From: Phycisphaerales bacterium
GTDB taxonomy: Bacteria > Planctomycetota > Phycisphaerae > UBA1845 > Fen-1342
Direction: 5' to 3'
NCBI GenBank assembly: GCA_022839625.1
Contig: JALHJL010000012.1
Location: 1-64,000 of the forward strand
DNA length: 64,000 bases
Shown: piece by piece, positions 41,389-49,418 of the stretch
How positions within the stretch are numbered: the first letter of the stretch is position 1
Layout: every line of letters begins with the position of its first letter
Made by a program: the position numbers and the translations under genes
The notes under the pieces: generated by a model
Seen by the model: only the letters and a program-made list of their open reading frames with translations
What the model was told of the DNA's origin: nothing
Databases searched by the model: none

Positions 41389-43518
41389 ATGTTTAAGTCG
41401 GTGACGTTCGTTAGTCTCAACTTGTTGGCCGCGGTTCTGACGGCCGGTTGCCCACCCGCCTCAAATCCAACGCCTGAGCCCAATGAGCCCGCGCCGACCC
41501 CGACTGAGCCTGCGGTTGTCGTGGATCGGGAGTTCGCGCCCGACGCTAACGGCATCCTGCCGGCAGTCAAACCGAACGGCGAAACTCTTGCCGTTGGCGA
41601 CGTGGTAGCCGGTCCCGGGACAGACGGTGCGGGGTTCCTGCGCCGGGTGACGGGTCTGCGGTACGACGACGCAGGCAACGTGATCGGAGCTGAGACAGAG
41701 GCGGTGACTCTGGAGGAAGTTGTCGAGCCGGGGACGACTGTCACGGTCAGGGAGCGTTTGTCCCTTGGCATCGCCGCCGGCGTTCAGAAACGACGGGCGA
41801 CCAGCCAGTCCGGCGACTGCATTATCGACTTCGGCGACACCACCTTGTTCGATGAGAACGATTTCTACTTGGGTATCACCGAGGGTTGTCTAGGGTTCGA
41901 ACCTGAGATCACACTTGAGGCAGAGTTTGGCTGGAGCGGCGTCGAATCGGTCACTTTCGGAGCTACCGGTACCTTCTACGCCGACCTGGTGGTTGAAGCC
42001 CGCGGCCTCGTGGAGATCACCGCGGAAAACACCGTAAACCTCAATGACCTCATCAACGCCGGGCAGCCGTATTCGCAAGCATTCCAGGCCGGCTACGTGT
42101 TCGGCAAGATCGACGTGTGGCTTTATGCGGGGTTCGAGGCTACGCTCGCAGCCGAGGGCGTCGCGGAGGCCGGAGGGCATGCCTCCGCATCGCTCAGCGC
42201 TGGAGCGGAATACGAGCGCGGTGAGGGCTGGAGCCCGCTAGTGGATTCCGATCGTGAATTCACGCCAGTCGGTCCGTCCCTCGACCTCCACGGTGACTTC
42301 GAGGGTCGCGTGTTCTTCTACCCGAGGGTGGAGGTGTGGATTTACGGCGCGGTCGGGCCGTGGCTGGAGGTCGAACCGTCCGTCGATCTGACTGGACACG
42401 TGGACGCGTGCGGCGTGGACTGGTCGCTCGGGGCAGCGGTGGCAGCACGCGTGGGGGGAACCGTGCAGGTATTCTCCTGGACGATCGCCGACATCGGGCC
42501 GTTTACCCTCCTTGAGCGCGGGGATACGCGGATCGAGCTGGCTGGTGGCGAGCTACCGTTCGACAGCGATGGCGATGGCGCCTCCGACTGCGAGGACGAG
42601 TGCCCTGACGACGCGAACAAGACCGCGCCCGGGAACTGCGGTTGTGGACAGCCGGAGACCCTGGGCTGTGGGGCGTCGTCGGACGTGGACGGCGATGGCA
42701 CGCCGAACGACCAGGACGGTTGCCCCGGTGACCCGAACAAGACCGAGCCGGGCAATTGCGGCTGCGGAAGACCCGAAACGCCCGGCTGCGGCCCGGTGGC
42801 GACCGACGAAACGCTGACACTCAATCTGGGCGACAGCGTGACAATGGAACTCGTCCGCATCCCGGCCGGGGCGTTCCAGATGGGCAGCTGGAACGGTGAG
42901 CCCGGCGAACGGCCCGTGCACGAGGTGACTATCGCGTACGACCTGTACGTTGGCCGATTTGAGGTTACGCAAGCCCAATGGCGGGCGGTTATCGGCAGCA
43001 ATCACCGAGTAACGCATCCCGGTGACAAGCTGCCCGTGGATTACATCTCGCGAGACGATGCGGTCGCTTTTTGCGAGCAACTGTCGGCGCAAAGCGGTTA
43101 CGAGATTCGCTTGCCGAGCGAAGCGGAATGGGAATACGCGTGCCGGGCAGGCACTGCTACCGAACACTCTTTCGGCGATTCCCCGGCAGACCTCAGCGAT
43201 TACGGCTGGTTCTCCGACAACTCGGGCCATCGGTATCACGAAGTGGGTGGCAAACTGCCTAACGCCTGGGGCCTCTACGACATGCACGGAAACGTACGCG
43301 AATGGTGTCAGGATGTCTGGCACGCGAACTACATCGGCGCCCCCACGGACGGGAGCGCCTGGCTAACCGGTGGCGAGCCGCCTGCGGGCGTGCTCCGTGG
43401 CGGCGCGGTCTACTACGGCGCTGAGCAGTGCCGTTCGGCCTACCGCATCATGATCGAAGACCCGAGCTTCCAGAACGACAGCGCGTTCGGCTTCCGGGTC
43501 GTGGCAGAAGTTCCGTAG
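41389..43518 (+). CDS. Lipoprotein with TSP3-like calcium repeats and C-terminal FGE/SUMF domain
   Basis: 709 residues; GAGGAG lies 8 bases before ATG 41389. Lipobox LTAGC-P and a Pro/Glu linker. Residues about 60-380 form an uncharacterised beta-rich region. Residues about 385-475 hold thrombospondin type-3-like calcium repeats (DSDGDGASDCEDECPDD; DVDGDGTPNDQDGCPGDPNK). Residues about 485-709 are an FGE-sulfatase/SUMF1 domain: MELVRIPAGAFQMGS, FEVTQAQWRAV, YEIRLPSEAEWEYACRAGT, GLYDMHGNVREWCQD, VLRGGAVYYGAEQCRSAYR. True formylglycine activity is not implied; in planctomycetes such domains are often of unknown role. Secreted. Confidence 0.87.
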   Translation: MFKSVTFVSLNLLAAVLTAGCPPASNPTPEPNEPAPTPTEPAVVVDREFAPDANGILPAVKPNGETLAVGDVVAGPGTDGAGFLRRVTGLRYDDAGNVIGAETEAVTLEEVVEPGTTVTVRERLSLGIAAGVQKRRATSQSGDCIIDFGDTTLFDENDFYLGITEGCLGFEPEITLEAEFGWSGVESVTFGATGTFYADLVVEARGLVEITAENTVNLNDLINAGQPYSQAFQAGYVFGKIDVWLYAGFEATLAAEGVAEAGGHASASLSAGAEYERGEGWSPLVDSDREFTPVGPSLDLHGDFEGRVFFYPRVEVWIYGAVGPWLEVEPSVDLTGHVDACGVDWSLGAAVAARVGGTVQVFSWTIADIGPFTLLERGDTRIELAGGELPFDSDGDGASDCEDECPDDANKTAPGNCGCGQPETLGCGASSDVDGDGTPNDQDGCPGDPNKTEPGNCGCGRPETPGCGPVATDETLTLNLGDSVTMELVRIPAGAFQMGSWNGEPGERPVHEVTIAYDLYVGRFEVTQAQWRAVIGSNHRVTHPGDKLPVDYISRDDAVAFCEQLSAQSGYEIRLPSEAEWEYACRAGTATEHSFGDSPADLSDYGWFSDNSGHRYHEVGGKLPNAWGLYDMHGNVREWCQDVWHANYIGAPTDGSAWLTGGEPPAGVLRGGAVYYGAEQCRSAYRIMIEDPSFQNDSAFGFRVVAEVP

Positions 43519-43547
43519 GGTCGCGGCTGACCGTCCCGACTCGCCAG

Positions 43548-43584
43548 ACGGCGCCTCAAGGTCCAAACGGCCTTGGGGCGCCGT
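43548..43584. terminator. Bidirectional hairpin between convergent genes
   Basis: ACGGCGCCTCAAGG and CCTTGGGGCGCCGT: 14-bp arms with one mismatch and a 9-base loop. It lies between the ends of the FGE-domain gene and the kinase gene, 15-30 bp from each stop. No U-run. Confidence 0.55.
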
Positions 43585-43598
43585 CGTACTCGGCGACT

Positions 43599-46175
43599 TC
43601 ACCTTCCACCGGAAGAGTCCGTCGACGCGGCAGCGTTGTCCGGCGCCACCCACTCGCCGTCCCGCACAATGACCTGCCACCGTGATTTCCAGTATCCGTG
43701 GTCACCCTCCAAGAACTCACGGAATCCAAGGTTGCGATCAACGATGAGCGTTCCGACCGGTTTCAAGGGCTTGGGTCGCTGGAGGCCGACACTCAGCCAC
43801 GGGCCCGAGCTGTCCGAGCTGTCATACTCAAGCGCGGCACTCACGTCCGTAATCTCCCGCACGTCCGAGTCACTCGGCGTGACAAGCTCCTGCGAGCCAA
43901 TCGGGTAATAACTCCCGTCATCCCGCGGGAGATCCAAGAAGGCGTAGGCGTGCAGCCCACGAGGCGGCCGGCCCCAATCGCCTTCTCCACGCGGCGGTGC
44001 AACGCCATCTATGTCGCGCGGGTCGAGGATCATCACTACGTTAACCTTGTCGTATGACGTGTATCGTGGACCGGCGTAGTCCGCTGGCACGGGGTCGCCG
44101 AACCCGTCCAGCTTGTTGTTAGTTCCCCAAGCTACGATAGCCGGCCGCTGACTATCAAAGAACTGCGGCACGATGCGGAGCCCTGTGATGCCGCCCCAGT
44201 GCCAGAATGTCGGTGGACTCTGCGGCCTGCGCAAATCGACAATCGAGATTCGGGCGGGGTACTGGTACCCGTCCCCGGCCGCGGCTACGACTTCCTCCCC
44301 AGGCTCGCTGTCCAGATCCGCAGCAGCCAGCACATTGCACATCCACATCCGCCGCGCCGTGCAGTCCGGCCATACGCGATCGTCGGACAAATCAAGTGGC
44401 TGGCCGAGTGGGCACCCCCGCGCGTCAAAGACCTGCAGGCAGCCCTTCTCAGTTGGAGTTCGCAGCCCCGCGGCAACAACTTGTCGGCCGCAGCCATTCA
44501 CGTCGACAAGCTGCGCCGCCGCGATCGACTCGACATCCACCGGGAAGACCCGCCACGTCGGGTCATCCCCGTACCGGGCAACGATGTAGTTGGCTCCGTC
44601 GTTCTTGGCCCGCACCTCGACGGCAGCAATCCGCGGCGGGCGGCTCCATGGCTGGATGAGTCGGACGGAGGACCATGCCCCAGCCGCGATCAGCATCACC
44701 GCGAGGCTCACGGTCCAAATCCGACGCCGCAACCGCCGACGCCGCTCCGGTGAGCCCACGCGCTGGCTGGCGGTGAGCAAGCCAAGGACTGTCGCGCTGG
44801 ACGCGGGCCGGTTCTCCCGCCGCTTCGCCATCAGCCGCAAAGCCAGGCTTGCCAGCACCGGGTCAACGCTCTTGGCGAGCTTTCGTGGGTCCGCGGGTTC
44901 TTCGTGCAGAATGCGATGGATCGTCGCTGTCGCCGAGTCACAGTGGAACGGCGTCTGCCCGGTGAGCATCTCGTACAGCACGACGCCGGCCGAGTAGAGG
45001 TCCGTGCGGTGGTCGATGTCCGCGTCGCCGCGGGCCTGTTCGGGGCTCATGTACTCCGGCGTGCCGAGGACGGAGCCGGTCAGGGTAACCTGTGTCTGCG
45101 AAGCACGCATGCGGGCCAGGCCGAAGTCGGCGAGCTTGACCAGCGGAAGCGACGAAGCCACGGAGCCACGGAGCCGCGTAGGGGCATGCACAACGAGGGG
45201 CAGGGGCGAAGGGTCCGACGGTCCGAGGGGTCGCGGGCCGGAGGGGTCAAGGGGCCGAGGGGGCAAGGGTCCGAGGGGTCGAGAGGTAGACGGACCGAGG
45301 CCCAAGGGTCCCGCGGGCGTGACGTTGCGTGCAGCGTTCGTCTCTCCTTCACTTGGCCCCTGGGCCCCTTGAACCCTCGGCCCCTCGCTGGACCGCAGGT
45401 CCAGCAGGATATTCGGTGACTTCACGTCGCGGTGGATCAGGCCGGCGCGGTGCGCTGCGTCGAGGGCCGCGAGCAACTCGCGGAAGATGCGCCGGACGAG
45501 CGGCGTGGGAAGGTGGGAACGTGAGAACGTGGGAACGGACGACGCCGGACACGGAGGTCCGGCGCTACGGGCGAACCGCCGCCGGATGACATCCGCCAGA
45601 CTCGGCCCATCCACGTACTCCATCGCGATGTAATGGACCCCGTGCGCCTGTCCCACCGCATGGACCGTCACGATGTTCGGGTGCCCCAAGGCCGCCGCGG
45701 CCTTCGCTTCGCGCTCGAACCGGGCCAGCGCGGCTCCGTCACTCCCCTGTTCCGGCCGCAGAATCTTCAACGCGACCATGCGGTTCAGGCTTTCCTCGTA
45801 CGCCTTGAGAACGATCCCCATCCCGCCGCGGCCAAGGAGGCTCACGACCTTGTAGGGACCCAGCTCGGCCGCGTAACGGGGGTCCGCCGAGCGCGTCAGG
45901 GTGCCCTGACGGATCAAGTCCTCGATGTTGCCCACGGACGGCGACAGGTCCGAAACCAACTCCAGGTGGGCACGCAACTCCTCAGCCAGGTCGGGGTGCG
46001 CTGCCAGGAGGTCGGATGCGTCGGCCGCCTCCCCCCGCGCCCGCCGGTCAAGGAACTCGTTGAGCAATTGCCCCACGCGCTCTGCGCGGGCGTCATCGTC
46101 GCCAGTGTACGTCCGTGTCGCCAAGCCGCGATCCCCGGGGCTGCTCCTACTCTCTGCGGCCAGTTTACCGTACAC
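43599..46175 (-). CDS. Receptor-like Ser/Thr protein kinase with repeat-derived insertions
   Basis: 858 residues. Kinase domain about 108-460: Gly loop LLGRGGMGIVLKA (114-124), VALKIL (Lys137), catalytic loop LIHRDVKSPNILLD (246-259), DFG (350-352), GTPEYMSPEQA. Two inserts interrupt it: about 201-224 and 262-345, the latter between HRD and DFG; both are coded by short repeats and are Pro/Leu/Gly-rich. One membrane helix (IWTVSLAVMLIAAGAW, about 493-510) precedes a 340-residue extracytoplasmic domain with propeller-like blades (AAQLVDVNGCG, AAADLDSEPGEEVVAAAGDG). Start by ATG 46175; the first 100 residues look like the usual linker region. Confidence 0.9.
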   Translation of the reverse strand: MYGKLAAESRSSPGDRGLATRTYTGDDDARAERVGQLLNEFLDRRARGEAADASDLLAAHPDLAEELRAHLELVSDLSPSVGNIEDLIRQGTLTRSADPRYAAELGPYKVVSLLGRGGMGIVLKAYEESLNRMVALKILRPEQGSDGAALARFEREAKAAAALGHPNIVTVHAVGQAHGVHYIAMEYVDGPSLADVIRRRFARSAGPPCPASSVPTFSRSHLPTPLVRRIFRELLAALDAAHRAGLIHRDVKSPNILLDLRSSEGPRVQGAQGPSEGETNAARNVTPAGPLGLGPSTSRPLGPLPPRPLDPSGPRPLGPSDPSPLPLVVHAPTRLRGSVASSLPLVKLADFGLARMRASQTQVTLTGSVLGTPEYMSPEQARGDADIDHRTDLYSAGVVLYEMLTGQTPFHCDSATATIHRILHEEPADPRKLAKSVDPVLASLALRLMAKRRENRPASSATVLGLLTASQRVGSPERRRRLRRRIWTVSLAVMLIAAGAWSSVRLIQPWSRPPRIAAVEVRAKNDGANYIVARYGDDPTWRVFPVDVESIAAAQLVDVNGCGRQVVAAGLRTPTEKGCLQVFDARGCPLGQPLDLSDDRVWPDCTARRMWMCNVLAAADLDSEPGEEVVAAAGDGYQYPARISIVDLRRPQSPPTFWHWGGITGLRIVPQFFDSQRPAIVAWGTNNKLDGFGDPVPADYAGPRYTSYDKVNVVMILDPRDIDGVAPPRGEGDWGRPPRGLHAYAFLDLPRDDGSYYPIGSQELVTPSDSDVREITDVSAALEYDSSDSSGPWLSVGLQRPKPLKPVGTLIVDRNLGFREFLEGDHGYWKSRWQVIVRDGEWVAPDNAAASTDSSGGR
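45154..45177. repeat. Octamer array inside the kinase gene (GAAGCCAC type)
   Basis: GAAGCCAC, GGAGCCAC, GGAGCCGC: reverse complement of the octamers found at 41196-41227. It is part of the second kinase insert. Confidence 0.7.
45208..45310. repeat. Octamer array inside the kinase gene (GAGGGGTC type)
   Basis: A run of roughly 8-base units (GAGGGGTC, AAGGGGCC, GAGGGGGC, AAGGGTCC, GAGGGGTC, GAGAGGTA, GACGGACC and variants), coding a Pro/Leu/Gly-rich segment (residues about 290-322) of the second kinase insert. Confidence 0.7.
45505..45536. repeat. Octamer array inside the kinase gene (GTGGGAAC type)
   Basis: GTGGGAAG, GTGGGAAC, GTGAGAAC, GTGGGAAC, exactly in phase, coding part of the first kinase insert. 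Confidence 0.75.
45543..45569. repeat. Core of the CAGTCCGCCGCA-family element inside the kinase gene
   Basis: 27 bases identical to the reverse complement of 34519-34545 in copy 1 (GCCGGACACGGAGGTCCGGC hairpin plus CTACG). It codes residues about 203-211, directly beside the GTGGGAAC octamers. The outer TIRs are not present here. Confidence 0.8.
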
Positions 46176-46319
46176 GCCGCGGACCCGAGAAGGGATTCTT
46201 GCAGCAGGTCACTGAACGGCGGGGTGCCGGTGCGCCTCCCCCTCCCCGGCTCGAACCGTGAAGGGCAGGCCGGGCTGTCAGCGCCGCTGCTCGTGCCCAG
46301 ACCGGTGGCCGCGGCCGCG

Positions 46320-46403
46320 GTGCAAAGTAGAACTTCGCACCACCCAGGCGGCACTTCGCGGTACCCAGGCGAGGATTGGCGCCACTCAGGCGGGACTTTG
46401 CAC
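46320..46403. repeat. 21-bp tandem repeat flanked by a 9-bp inverted repeat
   Basis: Three full units at 46332-46352, 46353-46373 and 46374-46394 (each close to ACTTCGC-N-CCACCCAGGCGG) plus a partial fourth. GTGCAAAGT (46320) and ACTTTGCAC (46395-46403) are inverted copies at the two ends. Lies 145 bp upstream of the kinase start and 50 bp after the last flagellar-operon gene. Confidence 0.65.
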
Positions 46404-46453
46404 TCCCCGACTTCTGTGGGCAGTTTCAACTTCAGGCCATCAGCCGCCGCACG

Positions 46454-46747
46454 CTACGCCTGCACGTCCAGGCCACCGGGGGAGTCGTCGGCGTCGGGTC
46501 CGTCCTCGGCCGGCGGCTCGGCGTTGCCTTCGAACGGGCGGCCCTTGCTGCCCGTACCCTCCGCGTCGGCGTAGACCTGGCTGTCGCGGTCGTTGCTCTC
46601 GATCACGTCCTGGAGCTTGTCGGCGAAGGTACCGCCGGCCCGCTCCGTCTCAGCGACATTCTCTTTCTGCTTGTCGCCGGCGGCACGGGCCTGCGCCCCC
46701 TGCGTCTGGATGATCGAGCCGAGCCAGTTGGGCGGGATCGTGGACAT
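46454..46747 (-). CDS. Small hypothetical protein at the end of the flagellar operon
   Basis: 97 residues, hydrophilic, with no signal peptide or helix. The start MSTIPPNWLGSIIQTQGAQA is well formed; the middle is charged (DKQKENVAETERAGGTFADK) and the end is acidic. I do not recognise a family; similar short proteins starting MSTIPPNWL could be expected next to planctomycete flagellar genes, but this is a guess. It lies 183 bp downstream of fliA on the same strand. Confidence 0.65.
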   Translation of the reverse strand: MSTIPPNWLGSIIQTQGAQARAAGDKQKENVAETERAGGTFADKLQDVIESNDRDSQVYADAEGTGSKGRPFEGNAEPPAEDGPDADDSPGGLDVQA

Positions 46748-46930
46748 GGCCGCTCCTTCGGCCGAACGACAACCTTCCGATGTATGACCGGACGCCGGCG
46801 GGTCCGCGTCCGCGCTCCGGTCGGAACGACGCGAAGTCGCCGGGCCTCGGCTGAGGCCGCCGCCTGCTGACCGCCGCGGCCGGCTGCGGCTCCTTGACGG
46901 CCGCGGTTCGGGTTCCCGCGGCAGGGGCCG

Positions 46931-47779
46931 CTACGCTTCGGCCGCCGCCGCGAGCTCGTGGCGGTGGGCCTGCAACTGCGTGCGCAGGCGGGCCAGGATC
47001 GCCGAGTGCATCTGGCTGACGCGCGACTCGGACAGGTCCAGGGTCTGGCCGATCTGCTTCATCGTCATTTGCTCATAGTAATAGAGCACGACGATCAGTT
47101 GCTCGGCCCGGCTCAGCCCGCGGGTGACCAGCTCCTTCAAGTCCTGCTTCTGCGCCTCGAGCACGGGGTCGCAACTGCGGTCGTCCGGCAGCACGTCGAT
47201 CTCAAACACGTCCCGCTGCGAATCGGGATCGGTGTACTTGCGCGACAGCGAGATGAGCGAGATCGCGTTGGCGTCCCGCATCAGCTTCTGGAACTGCGGC
47301 TTGGTCATGCGCAGGCGCCGGGCGATTTCGTCGTCGTGCGGGATGCGGCCCAGCTCGGCCTCCAGCGTCCGCGTGGCGTGCGCGAGCTTGTGGGCCCGAT
47401 GCCGCACCAGCCGCGGCACCCAGTCCATGTTGCGCAGCTCATCCAGGATCGCGCCGCGGATGCGCGCCGCACAATAGGTTTCGAACTTCACGCCGCGGTC
47501 CAGGTCGAACGCGTCGATCGCATCGACGAGCCCGAAAATCCCGGCGCTCATCAGGTCGTCGACGTCCACCTCGTCGGGCAGCTTCGCCCCGATGCGTTCG
47601 GCATTGTAGCGCACCAGGTACAGGAAGTGCTCGATCAGGCGGTTGCGGGTCGTGTCGTCGCCCGTCGCGCGGAAGTGGCGCCAGGCGGCGGCCAGGCTGT
47701 CGGCGTCGGGGAAGGACCGCGTGCGATGCTCACGACTCACGCGACGGACGCGGGTCGTTGACAGCTTGCTTCTACTCAT
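46931..47779 (-). CDS. fliA: FliA/WhiG-family sigma factor (sigma-28)
   Basis: 282 residues. Directs late flagellar transcription. Region 2: LPDEVDVDDLMSAGIFGLVD and YCAARIRGAILDELRNMDWV (the DWxPR motif of sigma-28), region 3: LGRIPHDDEIARRLRM, region 4: RAEQLIVVLYYYEQMTMKQI and LDLSESRVSQMHS. It is near the 3' end of the flagellar operon, three bases after the preceding small membrane gene. Confidence 0.95.
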   Translation of the reverse strand: MSRSKLSTTRVRRVSREHRTRSFPDADSLAAAWRHFRATGDDTTRNRLIEHFLYLVRYNAERIGAKLPDEVDVDDLMSAGIFGLVDAIDAFDLDRGVKFETYCAARIRGAILDELRNMDWVPRLVRHRAHKLAHATRTLEAELGRIPHDDEIARRLRMTKPQFQKLMRDANAISLISLSRKYTDPDSQRDVFEIDVLPDDRSCDPVLEAQKQDLKELVTRGLSRAEQLIVVLYYYEQMTMKQIGQTLDLSESRVSQMHSAILARLRTQLQAHRHELAAAAEA

Positions 47780-47782
47780 GCC

Positions 47783-48085
47783 TCATCCTGCGTTGGCGGT
47801 TTCGGGCTCGGAATCACCAACCACCTCCACCTGCTCGACGGCGCGGTTCAAGGCCCGGATGGCCTCGAAGTGCTGCTGGTCGATCTGGAGCTTCTTGCGC
47901 TGCAAGTGGTCGCGCAAGACGAGCTTGGCCATCCAGCCCGCCGCCTGCCCAATCAGCACCCCGAGCAGCATCGCCAGCAGGGCCCGGAGCATCACGACCG
48001 TGGCCGGGTTGCCCGCATAGACCCCTGCGATCACTGCGACCGCGAACGCCAAGAGCCCAATTTGTACGCCCGTGCTGCGGACCAT
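47783..48085 (-). CDS. Small two-helix membrane protein in the flagellar operon
   Basis: 100 residues. Helix 1 GLLAFAVAVIAGVYAG, helix 2 LRALLAMLLGVLIGQAAGWM, then a charged C-terminal helix (LRDHLQRKKLQIDQQHFEAI) likely cytoplasmic. It occupies the position where flhG usually lies (between flhF and fliA). No known family; similar short proteins next to fliA occur in other planctomycete flagellar loci, as far as I recall. Confidence 0.75.
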   Translation of the reverse strand: MVRSTGVQIGLLAFAVAVIAGVYAGNPATVVMLRALLAMLLGVLIGQAAGWMAKLVLRDHLQRKKLQIDQQHFEAIRALNRAVEQVEVVGDSEPETANAG

Positions 48086-48290
48086 ACGTGGCTTCCGTGC
48101 TTCCTATCGGTGGGATTCCAAGCGGCCTTGCAGGCGGTCCAGGCGATGGAGAAGGTTCCGCCGGCCGCAAGGCCGATAACATGAGCCGCTGATTCACCCG
48201 CGGTGCCAAGCTCGGTTTTCACCAGCGCTTTCATGGGACGCTCCGGCATCGCCGGGCACTGTCGGGCCCGGCGAGCCTGGGGCTGGAGAG

Positions 48291-49418
48291 CTACCCGGCT
48301 GAAGCCAGGCCGAGCAATTCCGCGACGCGCCGTCCGCCGGCCGCCTCGATGTCCTGCGGCACGTTCTGGCCGGTCGTCACGTACGACACCTTCAGATTCA
48401 GCCGCTGAGCGGCGTTGAGAATCACGCCGAACCCGATCACCTCGTCCAGCCGGGTCAGCACCGCTCGTGAGATCCCCAACGGCGCGAAGCTCTGCGCCAC
48501 ACGGAGCTGTATCGAGTCGGCCAGCGACGCCGGCAGCACGAGGTGCGTCTCGTCCGGGCGTGCCGCCCGCAGCAGCGCGGCCAGACGGGCGAAGCGCCCC
48601 TGCTCGCGCAGCCCGACGCCCGGGGTGTCGATCAGCAGCACGTCGGCGGAATCGGCCGCCTTCAGGCAGTGCTTGACCTCGGCAACGGTCTGGGCGATGT
48701 ACAGCGGCAGCTCGAGCGCCTCGACGTATCGCCGCAGTTGCTCGGTCGCCCCCGGACGATGTGTGTCGAGGGACAGCACCGCGAGCGAGCGGCCGGCGCG
48801 CAGCTTGAACTGTGCCGCCAGCTTCGCGACGGTCGTGGTCTTGCCCGCCCCGGACGGCCCGACGAAGGCGACGCGGCGCGGCTGCGGACCGCTGGGGTCC
48901 GACCCGGCGCCTTCGGGCAGCATCTGGGCGATGCAGTCGTGGAGCGCCGCGCGCACCGCGCCGGCGTCGTCCTGACCGTCGGCCGGTACCCGCAGTGCCG
49001 CCCGGCGTACGAGCTGCGCCGCAAGGTCTTCGGCGACTTCGTTCTGCACCAACTGCACGTAGTAAGGGTATAACGGCTGCGGCAGTTGCGGTCTGGCCTG
49101 CGGCGGTTGCTGGGCTGTCCCTTCCCCGTGTACGGAGAAGGCAGGAAGGGGATTCGGCCATGCCCGGGTCCCGTCTCCAGCCTTCTCCCGGGCTGGGACG
49201 GGGAACGGCTGGCGTGCCTTCAGGCGCGGTGCGGGGCTGGATGCACCGGCCGGGGCGGCGGTGATCTCGACCCGCTGCCGCCCGGCCAAGGGACCCAGCC
49301 CGCCGGCGCGGACCGTCCGTGTACCCAGGATGACGGCCTCAGGTCCCAGTTCACGCTTCACGCGCTCCAGCGCTTCACGCATGGACGGGGCTTGGAATAC
49401 TTGCACGCTGGGATTCAA
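48291..49418 (-). CDS. flhF: Flagellar biosynthesis GTPase FlhF
   Basis: 375 residues. SRP-type GTPase placing flagella: N-terminal B-domain-like start MREALERVKRELGPEAVILG, then a 110-residue Pro/Gln-rich linker, and the NG domain: VGPSGAGKTTTVAKLA (P-loop), LSLDTHRPGATEQLRRY, VLLIDTPGVGLREQG, LTRLDEVIGFGVI. Its 5' end overlaps the 3' end of flhA by 44 bp. flhG does not follow it. Confidence 0.94.
   Translation of the reverse strand: MNPSVQVFQAPSMREALERVKRELGPEAVILGTRTVRAGGLGPLAGRQRVEITAAPAGASSPAPRLKARQPFPVPAREKAGDGTRAWPNPLPAFSVHGEGTAQQPPQARPQLPQPLYPYYVQLVQNEVAEDLAAQLVRRAALRVPADGQDDAGAVRAALHDCIAQMLPEGAGSDPSGPQPRRVAFVGPSGAGKTTTVAKLAAQFKLRAGRSLAVLSLDTHRPGATEQLRRYVEALELPLYIAQTVAEVKHCLKAADSADVLLIDTPGVGLREQGRFARLAALLRAARPDETHLVLPASLADSIQLRVAQSFAPLGISRAVLTRLDEVIGFGVILNAAQRLNLKVSYVTTGQNVPQDIEAAGGRRVAELLGLASAG

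Noticed and set aside
45914..46429. A 171-codon minus-strand frame starting MKLPTEVGECKVPPEWRQ with a 7-residue period
   Set aside because: The period is just the 21-bp DNA repeat read in frame; the frame then overlaps the kinase gene in a different phase and has no family match.
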